Shown: positions 41,937-50,797 of the stretch, piece by piece
Layout of the letters: the number at the start of each line of letters is the position of its first letter
Position numbering within the stretch: the first letter of the stretch is position 1
Assembly: GCF_011752625.1 (NCBI RefSeq)
Contig: NZ_VWXD01000007.1
Location: 225,334-289,333 of the forward strand
Origin: Candidatus Pantoea formicae
Lineage (GTDB): Bacteria > Pseudomonadota > Gammaproteobacteria > Enterobacterales > Enterobacteriaceae
Direction: 5' to 3'
DNA: 64,000 bases
Notes under the pieces: model-generated
What the model saw: only the letters and a program-made list of their open reading frames with translations
What the model was told of the DNA's origin: nothing
Databases searched by the model: none
Translations under genes and position numbers: made by a program

Positions 41937-42773
41937 TCACGCGTTCGGTGCGACGCCATACTGTTTGAACCACGCCAGCATTCGCGACCAGCCATCAGCG
42001 GCAGAATCAGCATGATAGCTCGGACGATAATCGGCGTTAAAAGCGTGTCCTGCTTCTGGGTAAACCACTATTTCTGCCTTGGCATTCGCTGCATGCAGTG
42101 CCTGGCGCATCTTATCAATGCTCTCAAGTGGAATGCTTTCATCCTGACCGCCATACAAACCCAGTACCGGTGCGGCAAGATCGACGGCAATATCAATCGG
42201 GTGCTTCTGCTGTTTAAGCGTTTTTTCACCCTCTAAACGGCCATACCATGCTGCGGCAGCACGCACTTGTGGATTATGTGCGGCAAACAGCCAGCTAATG
42301 CGACCGCCCCAACAGAAACCGGTGATTGCCATACGACGAATATCACCGTCATGACGGGCAGCCCAGTTGGCAACGTGATCGAGGTCGGACAGGACCTGCG
42401 AATCCGGTACTTTGCTCACTAACTCTTTAAATAGCGTAGGGATATCACTGTATTCGCTGGGGTCACCCTCTCGGAAATAGAGTTCCGGGGCAACCGCCAG
42501 ATAACCTTCCTGCGCTAAACGGCGGCATAAATCGCGAATATGCTCGTGAACGCCAAATATCTCCTGTACGACCAACACAACAGGCAACGTGCCTTCATAC
42601 TCTTTAGGGCGTGCATAATAAGCCGGCAGGTTTTCCCCTTGGCTCGGCACCGATGTCTCCCCGGTATGAATATTGTCGCTGGATGTAGTAATGGTGCTGC
42701 TGGCGATGGGCTGAACGGCGGGAGCAAAGCCGCCGGTTGCTGATTTTTGTGCCATATTGTCTTCGGTTTTCAT
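41937..42773 (-). CDS. ysgA: Dienelactone hydrolase family protein (YsgA/DlhH)
   Basis: 278 residues, alpha/beta hydrolase. The dienelactone-hydrolase triad Cys-Asp-His is in GFCWGGRI, GGQDESIP and AGHAFNADYRPS. It is not part of a chloroaromatic pathway here; its natural substrate is unknown. Start 42773 has SD ggagag. Convergent with metE and divergent from udp; in E. coli it holds the same place. Confidence 0.9.
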   Translation of the reverse strand: MKTEDNMAQKSATGGFAPAVQPIASSTITTSSDNIHTGETSVPSQGENLPAYYARPKEYEGTLPVVLVVQEIFGVHEHIRDLCRRLAQEGYLAVAPELYFREGDPSEYSDIPTLFKELVSKVPDSQVLSDLDHVANWAARHDGDIRRMAITGFCWGGRISWLFAAHNPQVRAAAAWYGRLEGEKTLKQQKHPIDIAVDLAAPVLGLYGGQDESIPLESIDKMRQALHAANAKAEIVVYPEAGHAFNADYRPSYHADSAADGWSRMLAWFKQYGVAPNA

Positions 42774-42944
42774 TGTTCTCTCCGTGCTAGCAAGTGCGCA
42801 ATCACGTAACTATAGCCTGGCTTAGGAGCGAGGCTGACGTAGGGTGCAGAGGGACTTTTTCAGATGTTCTCCTTCTCTATTAACACTGCCACTCGCACTT
42901 ACACAGTACCGCTTGTAGCAATTCAGATTTAACGACCGCTATTG

Positions 42945-43039
42945 TGTGACTCAAATCACACAATAATTTTCTTAAAATGTAATTTTCATTGTCGATAGTG
43001 AAATTAATCACATATTTATGCCGCTCACTGACGTAGAGT
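42945..43039 (+). promoter_or_regulatory. udp promoter with two CRP sites (CytR-type control)
   Basis: CRP 1: TGTGA-N6-TCACA at 42945-42960 (perfect). CRP 2: AGTGA-N6-TCACA at 42997-43012. Their centres are 52 bp apart, and the second is 41.5 bp before a start at about 43046 given a -10 TAGAGT (43034-43039). E. coli udp has sites at -41.5 and -93.5 with CytR bound between. The 300 bp gap holds nothing else I can name. Confidence 0.88.
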
Positions 43040-43073
43040 GGCGCGCACATCCCTTATCTATCAGGAGTCTGTT

Positions 43074-43835
43074 ATGGCCCAGTCTGACGTTTTCCACCTT
43101 GGTATCACTAAAGCCGACCTGAAAGGTGCCACATTGGCTATCGTTCCCGGCGATCCGGAGCGTGTGAAAAAAATCGCGGCGCTGATGGATAACCCCCAAC
43201 ATCTCGCTTCGCATCGTGAGTTCACCACCTACCTGGCAGAAGTGGACGGTAAGCCGGTCGTGGTGTGTTCAACCGGGATCGGTGGTCCTTCAACCTCTAT
43301 TGCCGTTGAAGAACTGGCTCAGTTGGGTGTGCGCACTTTCCTGCGTGTCGGTACTACCGGTGCGATCCAACCCAATATCAATGTTGGCGACGTATTGGTG
43401 ACCACGGCTTCCGTGCGCCTTGACGGTGCCAGCTTGCACTTTGCCCCAATGGAATTCCCTGCCGTGGCTGATTTCACCTGTACGACCGCGCTGGTCGCGG
43501 CTGCTGAAGCCTGTGGCGCCAAAACGCACATTGGTATTACAGCGTCTTCTGACACCTTCTATCCCGGCCAAGAGCGTTACGATACCTTCTCAGGACGTGT
43601 GGTGAATCGCTTCCAGGGCTCAATGCAAGAGTGGCAGCAAATGGGCGTGCTTAACTATGAGATGGAATCCGCTACACTGTTAACCATGTGCGCCAGTCAG
43701 GGGCTGAGAGCGGGCATGGTGGCGGGTGTTATCGTTAACCGTACGCAAAAAGAGATCCCGGATGCGGTGACCATGAAACAGACCGAAAGTGATGCGGTGA
43801 AGATTGTGGTTGAAGCAGCGCGTCGCTTAATTTAG
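43074..43835 (+). CDS. udp: Udp, uridine phosphorylase
   Basis: 253 residues. Splits uridine to uracil and ribose-1-phosphate. N-terminus FHLGITKADLKGATLAIVPG, phosphate loop GDPERVKKIA, and the family signature STGIGGPSTSIAVEEL. The ATG at 43074 has SD caggag; an upstream ATG is in frame but not family-like. Controlled by CRP and probably CytR. Ends in a long stem terminator. Confidence 0.97.
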   Translation: MAQSDVFHLGITKADLKGATLAIVPGDPERVKKIAALMDNPQHLASHREFTTYLAEVDGKPVVVCSTGIGGPSTSIAVEELAQLGVRTFLRVGTTGAIQPNINVGDVLVTTASVRLDGASLHFAPMEFPAVADFTCTTALVAAAEACGAKTHIGITASSDTFYPGQERYDTFSGRVVNRFQGSMQEWQQMGVLNYEMESATLLTMCASQGLRAGMVAGVIVNRTQKEIPDAVTMKQTESDAVKIVVEAARRLI

Positions 43836-43901
43836 TGCGCAAGGCGGAAGGGAATTTACGGATAGGAAATCACCTTTCTGCCGCTTGATTGCGCACTTTT
43901 T
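43834..43901 (+). terminator. Terminator after udp
   Basis: AGTGCGCAA pairs with TTGCGCACT across a long imperfect stem that includes GGCGG/CCGCT, followed by five T. It ends 23 bp before the next start codon, so the next gene has little room for its own promoter. Confidence 0.8.
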
Positions 43902-43924
43902 CAGCTGATACTGAGGAAAAAACT

Positions 43925-45193
43925 ATGCGCAAAACGGTTACTGCTCCTCGTCCTGCCTTTGTCAAAAAAACCGCTGCAACGCAATCACATATTGAGGGCG
44001 TGGCAGCGCGTTTTCGCCACGCGATGGCGGCCTCTGATTTCCCTGTGGCATGCCAGTGCTGTGAAGAAGTCCTGCGCGTGATGCCCCACAACATGCAGGT
44101 GCTCAGCGACTATGCACTGACGCTGATGCGGATCGGTGAATACAAAAAATCCTACAAAACCTACCAAAAAATCTACCAGGCGCCTGCGGCGCAGCGTGCC
44201 CAGGCATCCGACACCTGGCTGGATGGCTTAACGGAAGTGTGTGGCTGGTTGGAAAAGCACGATGAAGTGGCACGCTACGGCCGTGAATCGCTGGAAAAAT
44301 CTGATGCGATTTTTCGCCAGGGTCACAAGGTGGCTTTTCCCACAGAGACGCCACCCCCGTTCAATCCTGCGAATCCCAATGAAAACGTCATCTCTTTTAG
44401 TTTGTACGGTGGTCAGCCGCGCTACTGTGAAACGCTGATTAAAAATATTGAAGTCGCTCGTGAGCTTTATCCCAACTGGATCTGCCGTATCTATCTTGAC
44501 GACAGCGTGCCTCGGCATGTCTGGCAGCGCTTGCAACAGTCGAACACACAGCTGGTGGATATGTCGCATGAGAAGAGCATCTTCCCCACGCTATGGCGCT
44601 TTCTGGTGATGGATGATGTCAACGTGAAGCGCTATATCGTGCGTGACGCTGATTCATTGCTCTCTGAGCGTGAAGTCAGCGCGGTGGATGCCTGGCTCGA
44701 TTCGCCATACTGGTTCCACCACATGCGCGACTACTTTACGCACACCGAGCTGCTATTGGCAGGGATGTGGGGCGGCTGCCATGGCGTGTTCCACAACGTT
44801 GAGCAGCAGATGCGAGACTTCATTGCGAAGTACAGCGGTAGCGAGCGTTTCACCGACCAATACTTCCTCAAGGTGGCGCTGTGGCCGACCGTGCGCGAGA
44901 GCGTGCTCAATCATGACAATCTCTTCCATTTCCATCACGCGCAGGCATGGCCCGCACACCCGCCGATTCGCTGGCAAACCGACCGCTTCCACGTTGGCAG
45001 CAATGCGGGTTTCTCGAGCATGGCGGGAAAAGTCGAAAATGAAGATAACGGATGGCAGCAGGTGGAACTCACCTGTAATGGCCAAAGCTGGCATTACCCT
45101 GCCAAGGTGAAAGGCACCGAATGGGTGCTGCCGATGCCGTTTTTCCTGATCGATGCGTGGAGGGCAGGGGAATTGACGGTGAAAGCGCTGTAA
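43925..45193 (+). CDS. TPR-type protein with glycosyltransferase-like domain, unrecognised
   Basis: 422 residues, ATG at 43925 with SD ctgagga. I do not recognise a named gene; E. coli has none between udp and rmuC. Residues about 25-120 look like TPR helices (MASSDFPVACQCCEEVLRVM-like; here AMAASDFPVACQCCEEVLRV and YALTLMRIGEYKKSYKTY). Residues about 150-330 resemble a GT-A glycosyltransferase: VISFSLYGGQPRYCETLIKN, NWICRIYLDD, then YIVRDADSLLSEREVSAVD with D241-A-D243 as the likely metal-binding DxD, then HHMRDYF and LLLAGMWGGCHG. The C-terminus (about 340-422) is a small beta-rich domain ending PFFLIDAWRAGELTVKAL. No signal peptide or membrane segment, so it is probably cytoplasmic. Acceptor and donor are unknown. 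It is read in the direction of udp but after a strong terminator. Confidence 0.75.
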   Translation: MRKTVTAPRPAFVKKTAATQSHIEGVAARFRHAMAASDFPVACQCCEEVLRVMPHNMQVLSDYALTLMRIGEYKKSYKTYQKIYQAPAAQRAQASDTWLDGLTEVCGWLEKHDEVARYGRESLEKSDAIFRQGHKVAFPTETPPPFNPANPNENVISFSLYGGQPRYCETLIKNIEVARELYPNWICRIYLDDSVPRHVWQRLQQSNTQLVDMSHEKSIFPTLWRFLVMDDVNVKRYIVRDADSLLSEREVSAVDAWLDSPYWFHHMRDYFTHTELLLAGMWGGCHGVFHNVEQQMRDFIAKYSGSERFTDQYFLKVALWPTVRESVLNHDNLFHFHHAQAWPAHPPIRWQTDRFHVGSNAGFSSMAGKVENEDNGWQQVELTCNGQSWHYPAKVKGTEWVLPMPFFLIDAWRAGELTVKAL

Positions 45194-45278
45194 TTTGCCC
45201 GTTAGTGACATAACAATCTGGACATTCATACAGTAGCATCTTACCTTTTCCCTCAGCGAAACGATCCGCGGGGGAATT

Positions 45279-46790
45279 ATGGATCAGCAACTTATCATTA
45301 GCGGCGCGCTGGCGCTGGCCGGATTGGGCATTGGCTGGATGCTTGCCCAATTGCGCGCCGGGCACCAGCACGCCAGTTTCACCACTGAGCGGCGCCTGCT
45401 GGAAGAGGCGCAGCAGCGTCAGCAGCAGCAGCTTGAACAGCTGCAACAGCAAATCCAACAGCGTGAACAAGAGCTGCGCCAGTTACATGGTGCACTGAGC
45501 GGTGCGCAGGAAAGATTACAGCAGCTTGATTACTGGCGCGGCGAGAGCGAGCAGCTAAACCGCGAATTGCGCAATCAGCTGGAAGTGAACAGTGCGCAGG
45601 AAGCCGAGTTGCGTGAAGTCACTATCCGACTTGAAGAGACGCGTTTTGCTGCTGAAGAGAAGCATCGTTTGCTGACGAACAGTGAACAGCGTCTCAGCGC
45701 ACAGTTTGAAAACCTGGCAAACCGCATTTTCGAAAACAGCGGGCGTCGGGTTGATGAACAGAACCGCCAAAGCCTGAATAGCCTGATTGGGCCGCTGCGA
45801 GAGCAACTGGATGGTTTTCGCCGCCAGGTCAACGACAGCTTTGGTCTGGAAGCGCGCGAACGCCACACCCTGGCGCACGAGATCCGTCAGTTGCAGCAGC
45901 TCAATGTGCAAATGGCGCAGGAAGCGGTAAACCTCACTAAGGCCTTGAAGGGTGATAACAAAATCCAGGGTAACTGGGGTGAAGTGGTGTTAACGCGTGT
46001 GCTGGAAGCCTCGGGTTTGCGCGAAGGCTATGAGTATGAAACACAAGTCAGCGTGCGGTTGGAGCAGCAAGGCAGGATGCAACCCGATGTCATTGTGCGG
46101 CTACCTCAAGGTAAAGACGTGGTCATTGACGCCAAAATGACGTTGATTGCCTATGAGCGTTACTTTAACGCCGAAGACGAAGCCACGCGTGAGCAAGCCA
46201 TCCAGGAACACATCAGCGCGATGCGCGGCCATATCCGCTTACTGGGGCGAAAAGATTATCAACAATTACCAGGTTTACGCTCTCTGGATTATGTGTTGAT
46301 GTTTATCCCGGTCGAGCCGGCATTTCTGTTAGCCATTGATCGCCAGCCCGAGCTGATCAGCGAAGCGCTGCAACAGAACATCATGTTGGTCAGTCCAACC
46401 ACATTGCTGGTGGCGCTGCGCACCATCAACAATTTATGGCGCTATGAGCATCAGAGCCGCAATGCACAACGTATCGCAGACCGTGCGGCAAGGCTGTATG
46501 ACAAAATGCGCCTGTTTGTTGATGACATGAGCGGCATAGGCCATAACCTCGACAAAGCGCAGCAGAGCTATCAGCAGGCGATGAAAAAACTGGCGGAAGG
46601 GCGCGGCAACTTAATCGCGCAAAGTGAAGCTTTTCGCACGCTGGGCGTGGAGATCAAGCGGCCCATCAATCCTCAACTGGTTGAGCAGGCGCAGCCAGAG
46701 GAAGCGGATGAAAATTGGGCCGACGAGATTGAGCCCGATGAAAAGCCAACAGATTCTTCCACCGCTTCGCTGCGCCGTATCAATGAATAG
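45279..46790 (+). CDS. rmuC: RmuC, DNA recombination-limiting protein
   Basis: 503 residues (E. coli about 475). N-terminal membrane anchor (about residues 5-25), a Gln-rich coiled coil (about 38-130) and a nuclease-like domain with VIDAKMTLIAYERYF near 287-301, where Asp and Lys belong to the PD-(D/E)XK-type core. It limits rearrangements between inverted repeats in E. coli. Precedes the ubiE operon. Confidence 0.92.
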   Translation: MDQQLIISGALALAGLGIGWMLAQLRAGHQHASFTTERRLLEEAQQRQQQQLEQLQQQIQQREQELRQLHGALSGAQERLQQLDYWRGESEQLNRELRNQLEVNSAQEAELREVTIRLEETRFAAEEKHRLLTNSEQRLSAQFENLANRIFENSGRRVDEQNRQSLNSLIGPLREQLDGFRRQVNDSFGLEARERHTLAHEIRQLQQLNVQMAQEAVNLTKALKGDNKIQGNWGEVVLTRVLEASGLREGYEYETQVSVRLEQQGRMQPDVIVRLPQGKDVVIDAKMTLIAYERYFNAEDEATREQAIQEHISAMRGHIRLLGRKDYQQLPGLRSLDYVLMFIPVEPAFLLAIDRQPELISEALQQNIMLVSPTTLLVALRTINNLWRYEHQSRNAQRIADRAARLYDKMRLFVDDMSGIGHNLDKAQQSYQQAMKKLAEGRGNLIAQSEAFRTLGVEIKRPINPQLVEQAQPEEADENWADEIEPDEKPTDSSTASLRRINE

Positions 46791-46865
46791 CACGGTGGTC
46801 ACGTGCTCGCGTAGCGCGACTCTGATACACTTCGGCAAGAATTGTTTGTGGAACAGGTAAACCCG

Positions 46866-47624
46866 ATGGCAGATGAATCACAGCAGGAAACTACCCATTT
46901 TGGCTTTAAGACCGTCGCGAAAAGCGAAAAGGCCGATAAAGTCGCGGACGTGTTTCATTCCGTAGCGGCAAAATATGACCTGATGAACGATCTGATGTCG
47001 TTTGGCATCCATCGTGTCTGGAAGCGTTTTACTATCGATAGCAGCGGCGTGCGCCGTGGGCAGCGTGTATTGGATCTCGCCGGTGGTACCGGTGATTTAA
47101 CCGCAAAATTCTCTCGCCTGGTGGGCGAAACCGGCCAAGTGGTATTGGCGGATATCAACAGTTCAATGTTGAAGATGGGCCGTGAGAAGCTGCGCAATAT
47201 GGGCGTGTCAGGCAATGTCAGTTATGTGCAGGCTAATGCCGAAGCACTGCCGTTCCCCGATAACTATTTCGATTGCATCACCATCTCATTCGGTCTGCGT
47301 AACGTGACCGAAAAAGAGAAGGCGCTGGCATCGATGTTCCGCGTGCTTAAGCCGGGTGGCCGTCTGTTGGTGCTGGAATTTTCTAAACCGCTGCTGGAAC
47401 CCTTAAGCAAAGCCTACGATACCTACTCGTTCCACATCTTGCCGCGTATTGGCCAGATAGTGGCGCAGGATGCGGAAAGCTATCGCTATTTGGCAGAATC
47501 GATTCGTATGCACCCCGATCAGGAAACCCTGAAAGCGATGATGAACGATGCCGGTTTCGAAAATACCACCTACTTCAATATGACTGGCGGTATTGTGGCG
47601 CTGCATCGCGGCTTCAAGTTCTGA
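46866..47624 (+). CDS. ubiE: UbiE, ubiquinone/menaquinone C-methyltransferase
   Basis: 252 residues. SAM-dependent C-methylation in both ubiquinone and menaquinone pathways. Motif I DLAGGTGDLTAKFS, motif II FDCITISFGLRNV, motif III LKPGGRLLVLEFSKP. ATG at 46866 (MADESQQETTHFGF) matches the E. coli start; open frame upstream is not family-like. First of ubiE-ubiJ-ubiB. Confidence 0.96.
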   Translation: MADESQQETTHFGFKTVAKSEKADKVADVFHSVAAKYDLMNDLMSFGIHRVWKRFTIDSSGVRRGQRVLDLAGGTGDLTAKFSRLVGETGQVVLADINSSMLKMGREKLRNMGVSGNVSYVQANAEALPFPDNYFDCITISFGLRNVTEKEKALASMFRVLKPGGRLLVLEFSKPLLEPLSKAYDTYSFHILPRIGQIVAQDAESYRYLAESIRMHPDQETLKAMMNDAGFENTTYFNMTGGIVALHRGFKF

Positions 47625-47630
47625 TTTATC

Positions 47631-48236
47631 ATGACTTTTACCCCGCTTATTACTGGCGGTCTTGAGACCGCCCTCAATCGTGTTCTCTATCGCGACCGCA
47701 GTCTGAAAGCTGCGCGCCAGCGTCTGGCCGGTAAAGTCTTAACCCTGCGTTTGCAGGAGCTGGATTTCCCGCTGGTGCTGGTGTTCAGCGAGTCACAACT
47801 GGATGTGCTGAGTGACTGGCAAGACGGCAGTGATTGCAGTGTGAGCCTGCGCCTCAGTACGTTGCCAAAATTGCGCGATCGCCAGCAGCTCACCAGCCTG
47901 ATTCGCAGCGGTGAGCTGGATGTGGAGGGCGATCTGCAGGTTGTGCAGCAGTTCTCTGCGCTCATGGATCTCGCCGAACTCGATCCGGCCGAATACCTTG
48001 CGCCGTGGATTGGCGATATCGCAGCGCAAGGCGTAAGCCAGGCGGCACAGCATGCGCTGAAATTTGTGCAGAAGCAGGTCACCCGTCGACAAGACTATCT
48101 TGGCCAGGTCCTGACGGAAGAGTGGCGTGTCGCACCGGGTGCACTGGAACTGGCGTGGTTCTGCGAAGAGGTAGAGGCGATGGAACGTTCGCTTAATGCG
48201 TTTGAAGCGCGTTTAGCACAGCTGGAGGCGAAATGA
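47631..48236 (+). CDS. ubiJ: UbiJ (YigP), ubiquinone biosynthesis accessory factor
   Basis: 201 residues, the E. coli length. N-terminal SCP2-like lipid-binding domain (about residues 15-115) and a helical C-terminus. With UbiK it supports the soluble Ubi complex that does the later ubiquinone steps. It overlaps ubiB by 4 bp. Confidence 0.94.
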   Translation: MTFTPLITGGLETALNRVLYRDRSLKAARQRLAGKVLTLRLQELDFPLVLVFSESQLDVLSDWQDGSDCSVSLRLSTLPKLRDRQQLTSLIRSGELDVEGDLQVVQQFSALMDLAELDPAEYLAPWIGDIAAQGVSQAAQHALKFVQKQVTRRQDYLGQVLTEEWRVAPGALELAWFCEEVEAMERSLNAFEARLAQLEAK

Positions 48237-49870
48237 CGCTGGGAGAAATTCGGCGCTTATACTTCATCATCAAGATCTTTCTGACCTACGGTCTTGATGA
48301 ACTGATCCCCCACATGCGCATCACATTGCCGCTCCGCATCTGGCGGCGCTGCATCTTCTGGATCCCTAACAAGCATAAAAACGAATCGACGGGCGTACGC
48401 ATTCGTCTGGCAATGGAACAGCTTGGCCCGGTGTGGATCAAGTTCGGTCAGATGCTTTCAACGCGTCGTGATCTCTTCCCACCGGCGATTGCGGATGAAC
48501 TCGCGGTGTTGCAAGACCGCGTCGCGCCGTTTGATGGCCTTAAAGCTAAAGAGCAGATTGAACGTTCAATTGGCGGCCCAGTTGAGACCTGGTTTGATGA
48601 TTTTGACATCAAGCCGCTGGCCTCCGCGTCAATTGCACAGGTGCATACGGCGACGCTGAAATCTAACGGCCGTGATGTGGTGATCAAGGTGATCCGCCCG
48701 GACATTCTGCCGGTGATCAAAGCGGATATGAAGCTGATCTACCGCATGGCACATTGGGTTCCTCGTTTGCTGCCGGATGGTCGTCGTCTGCGCCCGGTTG
48801 AAGTGGTGCGCGATTACGAAAAGACCCTAATTGATGAACTCAATCTGCTGCGCGAGTCGGCGAATGCCATCCAGCTGCGTCGCAACTTCGAGCAGAGCCC
48901 GATGTTGTATGTGCCGGAGGTGTTCTCGGATTACTGCAGCGAATCGATGATGGTGATGGAGCGCATCTACGGTATTCCGATCTCCGATGTGGCCGCGCTG
49001 GAGCAGCATGGCGTCAACATGAAGATTTTGGCAGAGCGCGGCGTGCAGGTGTTCTTCACCCAGGTGTTCCGTGACAGCTTCTTCCACGCTGATATGCATC
49101 CCGGCAATATCTTCGTTAGCTACGACCATCCAGAAGATCCGCAATACATCGCGATTGACTGCGGTATTGTCGGCTCGTTGAATAAAGAAGATAAGCGCTA
49201 TCTGGCGGAAAACTTCATCGCCTTCTTTAATCGTGATTACCGCAAAGTGGCGGAACTGCACGTGGATTCCGGATGGGTGCCGCCGGACACGAACGTCGAA
49301 GATTTTGAGTTTGCCATTCGCACTGTCTGTGAACCTATTTTCGAAAAGCCGCTGGCGGAGATCTCTTTCGGCCATGTTTTGCTGAATCTGTTCAACACCG
49401 CGCGCCGCTTCAATATGGAAGTGCAGCCACAACTGGTGCTGCTGCAAAAAACGCTGTTGTATATCGAAGGTATTGGCCGTCAGCTTTATCCGCAACTCGA
49501 CTTATGGAAAACCGCGAAACCTTTCCTTGAGGACTGGATCAAGGATCAAATCGGTATTCCTGCCATCTTACGCGCGGTGAAAGACAAGGCGCCCTTCTGG
49601 GCGGAGAAACTGCCGGAACTGCCAGAGCTGTTTTATGACAGCATGCGCCAGCACAAGTTATTGCAGCACAGCGTCGATAAGCTGGTCAGTGATATGAATG
49701 CGCAACGTACTCGTCATCACAAGGCGCGCTATCTGTTTGGTGTCGGGGCTACACTGTTATTAAGCGGTACTGCGGTACTGCTGAGTCGGCCCGACTGGGA
49801 TTTCTTCCCGGCGCTGTTAATGGCCGCTGGCATCGTTACCTGGCTGATAGGTTGGCGCAAGACAAACTGA
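48233..49870 (+). CDS. ubiB: UbiB, atypical kinase/ATPase for ubiquinone synthesis
   Basis: 545 residues. ABC1/ADCK/UbiB family; the KxGQ motif is KFGQMLSTR, the invariant Lys is in VVIKVIRPD, the catalytic-loop-like HADMHPGNIF and the DCGIVG motif follow. Two membrane helices lie near the C-terminus (about 500-540). ATPase activity helps access to membrane-bound intermediates. Overlaps ubiJ by 4 bp. Confidence 0.96.
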   Translation: MTLGEIRRLYFIIKIFLTYGLDELIPHMRITLPLRIWRRCIFWIPNKHKNESTGVRIRLAMEQLGPVWIKFGQMLSTRRDLFPPAIADELAVLQDRVAPFDGLKAKEQIERSIGGPVETWFDDFDIKPLASASIAQVHTATLKSNGRDVVIKVIRPDILPVIKADMKLIYRMAHWVPRLLPDGRRLRPVEVVRDYEKTLIDELNLLRESANAIQLRRNFEQSPMLYVPEVFSDYCSESMMVMERIYGIPISDVAALEQHGVNMKILAERGVQVFFTQVFRDSFFHADMHPGNIFVSYDHPEDPQYIAIDCGIVGSLNKEDKRYLAENFIAFFNRDYRKVAELHVDSGWVPPDTNVEDFEFAIRTVCEPIFEKPLAEISFGHVLLNLFNTARRFNMEVQPQLVLLQKTLLYIEGIGRQLYPQLDLWKTAKPFLEDWIKDQIGIPAILRAVKDKAPFWAEKLPELPELFYDSMRQHKLLQHSVDKLVSDMNAQRTRHHKARYLFGVGATLLLSGTAVLLSRPDWDFFPALLMAAGIVTWLIGWRKTN

Positions 49871-49979
49871 TTGTCTGCCTGGTGCAAATCGCGTAATGTC
49901 GCATGCTAAAGCCCGAATTCATACGGGCTTCTGTGCGTCACATTCAAGAGTTTTTCACAGAATATTAGAGGCATATCTC

Positions 49980-50225
49980 ATGGGCGGTATCAGTATTTGG
50001 CAATTGTTAATCATTGCCGTCATTGTTGTACTTCTGTTCGGTACCAATAAACTTCGTAACCTGGGTTCGGATTTAGGCTCTTCCATTCGTGGCTTCAAAA
50101 AGGCCATGGGCGATGAAGACGATAAAAAGGATCAGCCGAAAGAGCAGGACGCTGACTTCAACGCCAAGACTCTGGCAGATAAACAGCAAACCTCGGCGAG
50201 TAAAGACGACGCCCGGGACAAGTAA
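49980..50225 (+). CDS. tatA: TatA, twin-arginine translocase subunit
   Basis: 81 residues. N-terminal membrane helix (about residues 3-20) with the FG hinge in VLLFGTNKLRNLG, an amphipathic helix, and a charged tail. It multimerises to form the passage for folded Tat substrates. I chose ATG at 49980 (MGGISIWQLL) with SD ttagagg; the frame is open upstream. First of tatABC. Confidence 0.96.
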   Translation: MGGISIWQLLIIAVIVVLLFGTNKLRNLGSDLGSSIRGFKKAMGDEDDKKDQPKEQDADFNAKTLADKQQTSASKDDARDK

Positions 50226-50234
50226 GGGTTAACT

Positions 50235-50795
50235 GTGTTCGATATTGGTTTTAGTGAACTGGTATTGGTGTTCGTTATCGGGCTGATCGTTCTTGGCCCG
50301 CAACGATTACCGGTTGCGGTGAAAACCGTCGTGGGCTGGATTCGGGCGATTCGCTCCCTGGCTGCTAACGTGCAAAACGAACTGGCGCAGGAGCTGAAAC
50401 TGCAGGAGTTGCAGGACAGCCTGAAAAAGGTTGAAGAGGCGGGTCGTGGCTCGTTGTCGCCTGAGCTGAAAGAGTCAATGGAAGAACTGCGTAAAACCGC
50501 TGATTCCATGAAACGTTCTGTGCAGCAGAGTATCGATATTGAGAAAGCGGAAGATGAATCCAACACCATTCATCAGCCGCATCCTGCTACAGCTCAGCCA
50601 GCTCAGCCAGCGGTGACACCTGCGACGGCCGAGCATCAGGCTAGCGCACCGGCGCAGGCACCCCAGCCAGCGGCGGCCGAGCATCTGGCCAGCGTACCGG
50701 CACAGGCACCTCAACCGGTAGCAGCAGAAGCTCAGTCATCAGTTAGTACCGCGCAGAATGTGACGCCTACTCCCACCGTAAAAGATGAAAGATAA
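50235..50795 (+). CDS. tatB: TatB, twin-arginine translocase subunit
   Basis: 186 residues. Begins MFDIGFSELVLVFVIGLIVL with the GPQRLP motif, then a helix and a long Ala/Pro/Gln-rich tail. It binds the twin-Arg signal with TatC. The tail has an in-frame tandem duplication of 48 bp (50628-50675 and 50676-50723). tatC starts 2 bp downstream. It starts with GTG. Confidence 0.95.
   Translation: MFDIGFSELVLVFVIGLIVLGPQRLPVAVKTVVGWIRAIRSLAANVQNELAQELKLQELQDSLKKVEEAGRGSLSPELKESMEELRKTADSMKRSVQQSIDIEKAEDESNTIHQPHPATAQPAQPAVTPATAEHQASAPAQAPQPAAAEHLASVPAQAPQPVAAEAQSSVSTAQNVTPTPTVKDER
50628..50723 (+). repeat. 48-bp tandem duplication in tatB
   Basis: Two adjacent 16-codon units, AEHQASAPAQAPQPAA and AEHLASVPAQAPQPVA, with several base differences between them. 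In the TatB tail, which is known to tolerate length change. Confidence 0.85.
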
Positions 50796-50797
50796 AC

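Noticed and set aside
43885..43912. Promoter TTGATT-16-GATACT for the gene at 43925
   Set aside because: It would start transcription at about 43919, removing the SD at 43908-43914, so it is unlikely to be the working promoter.
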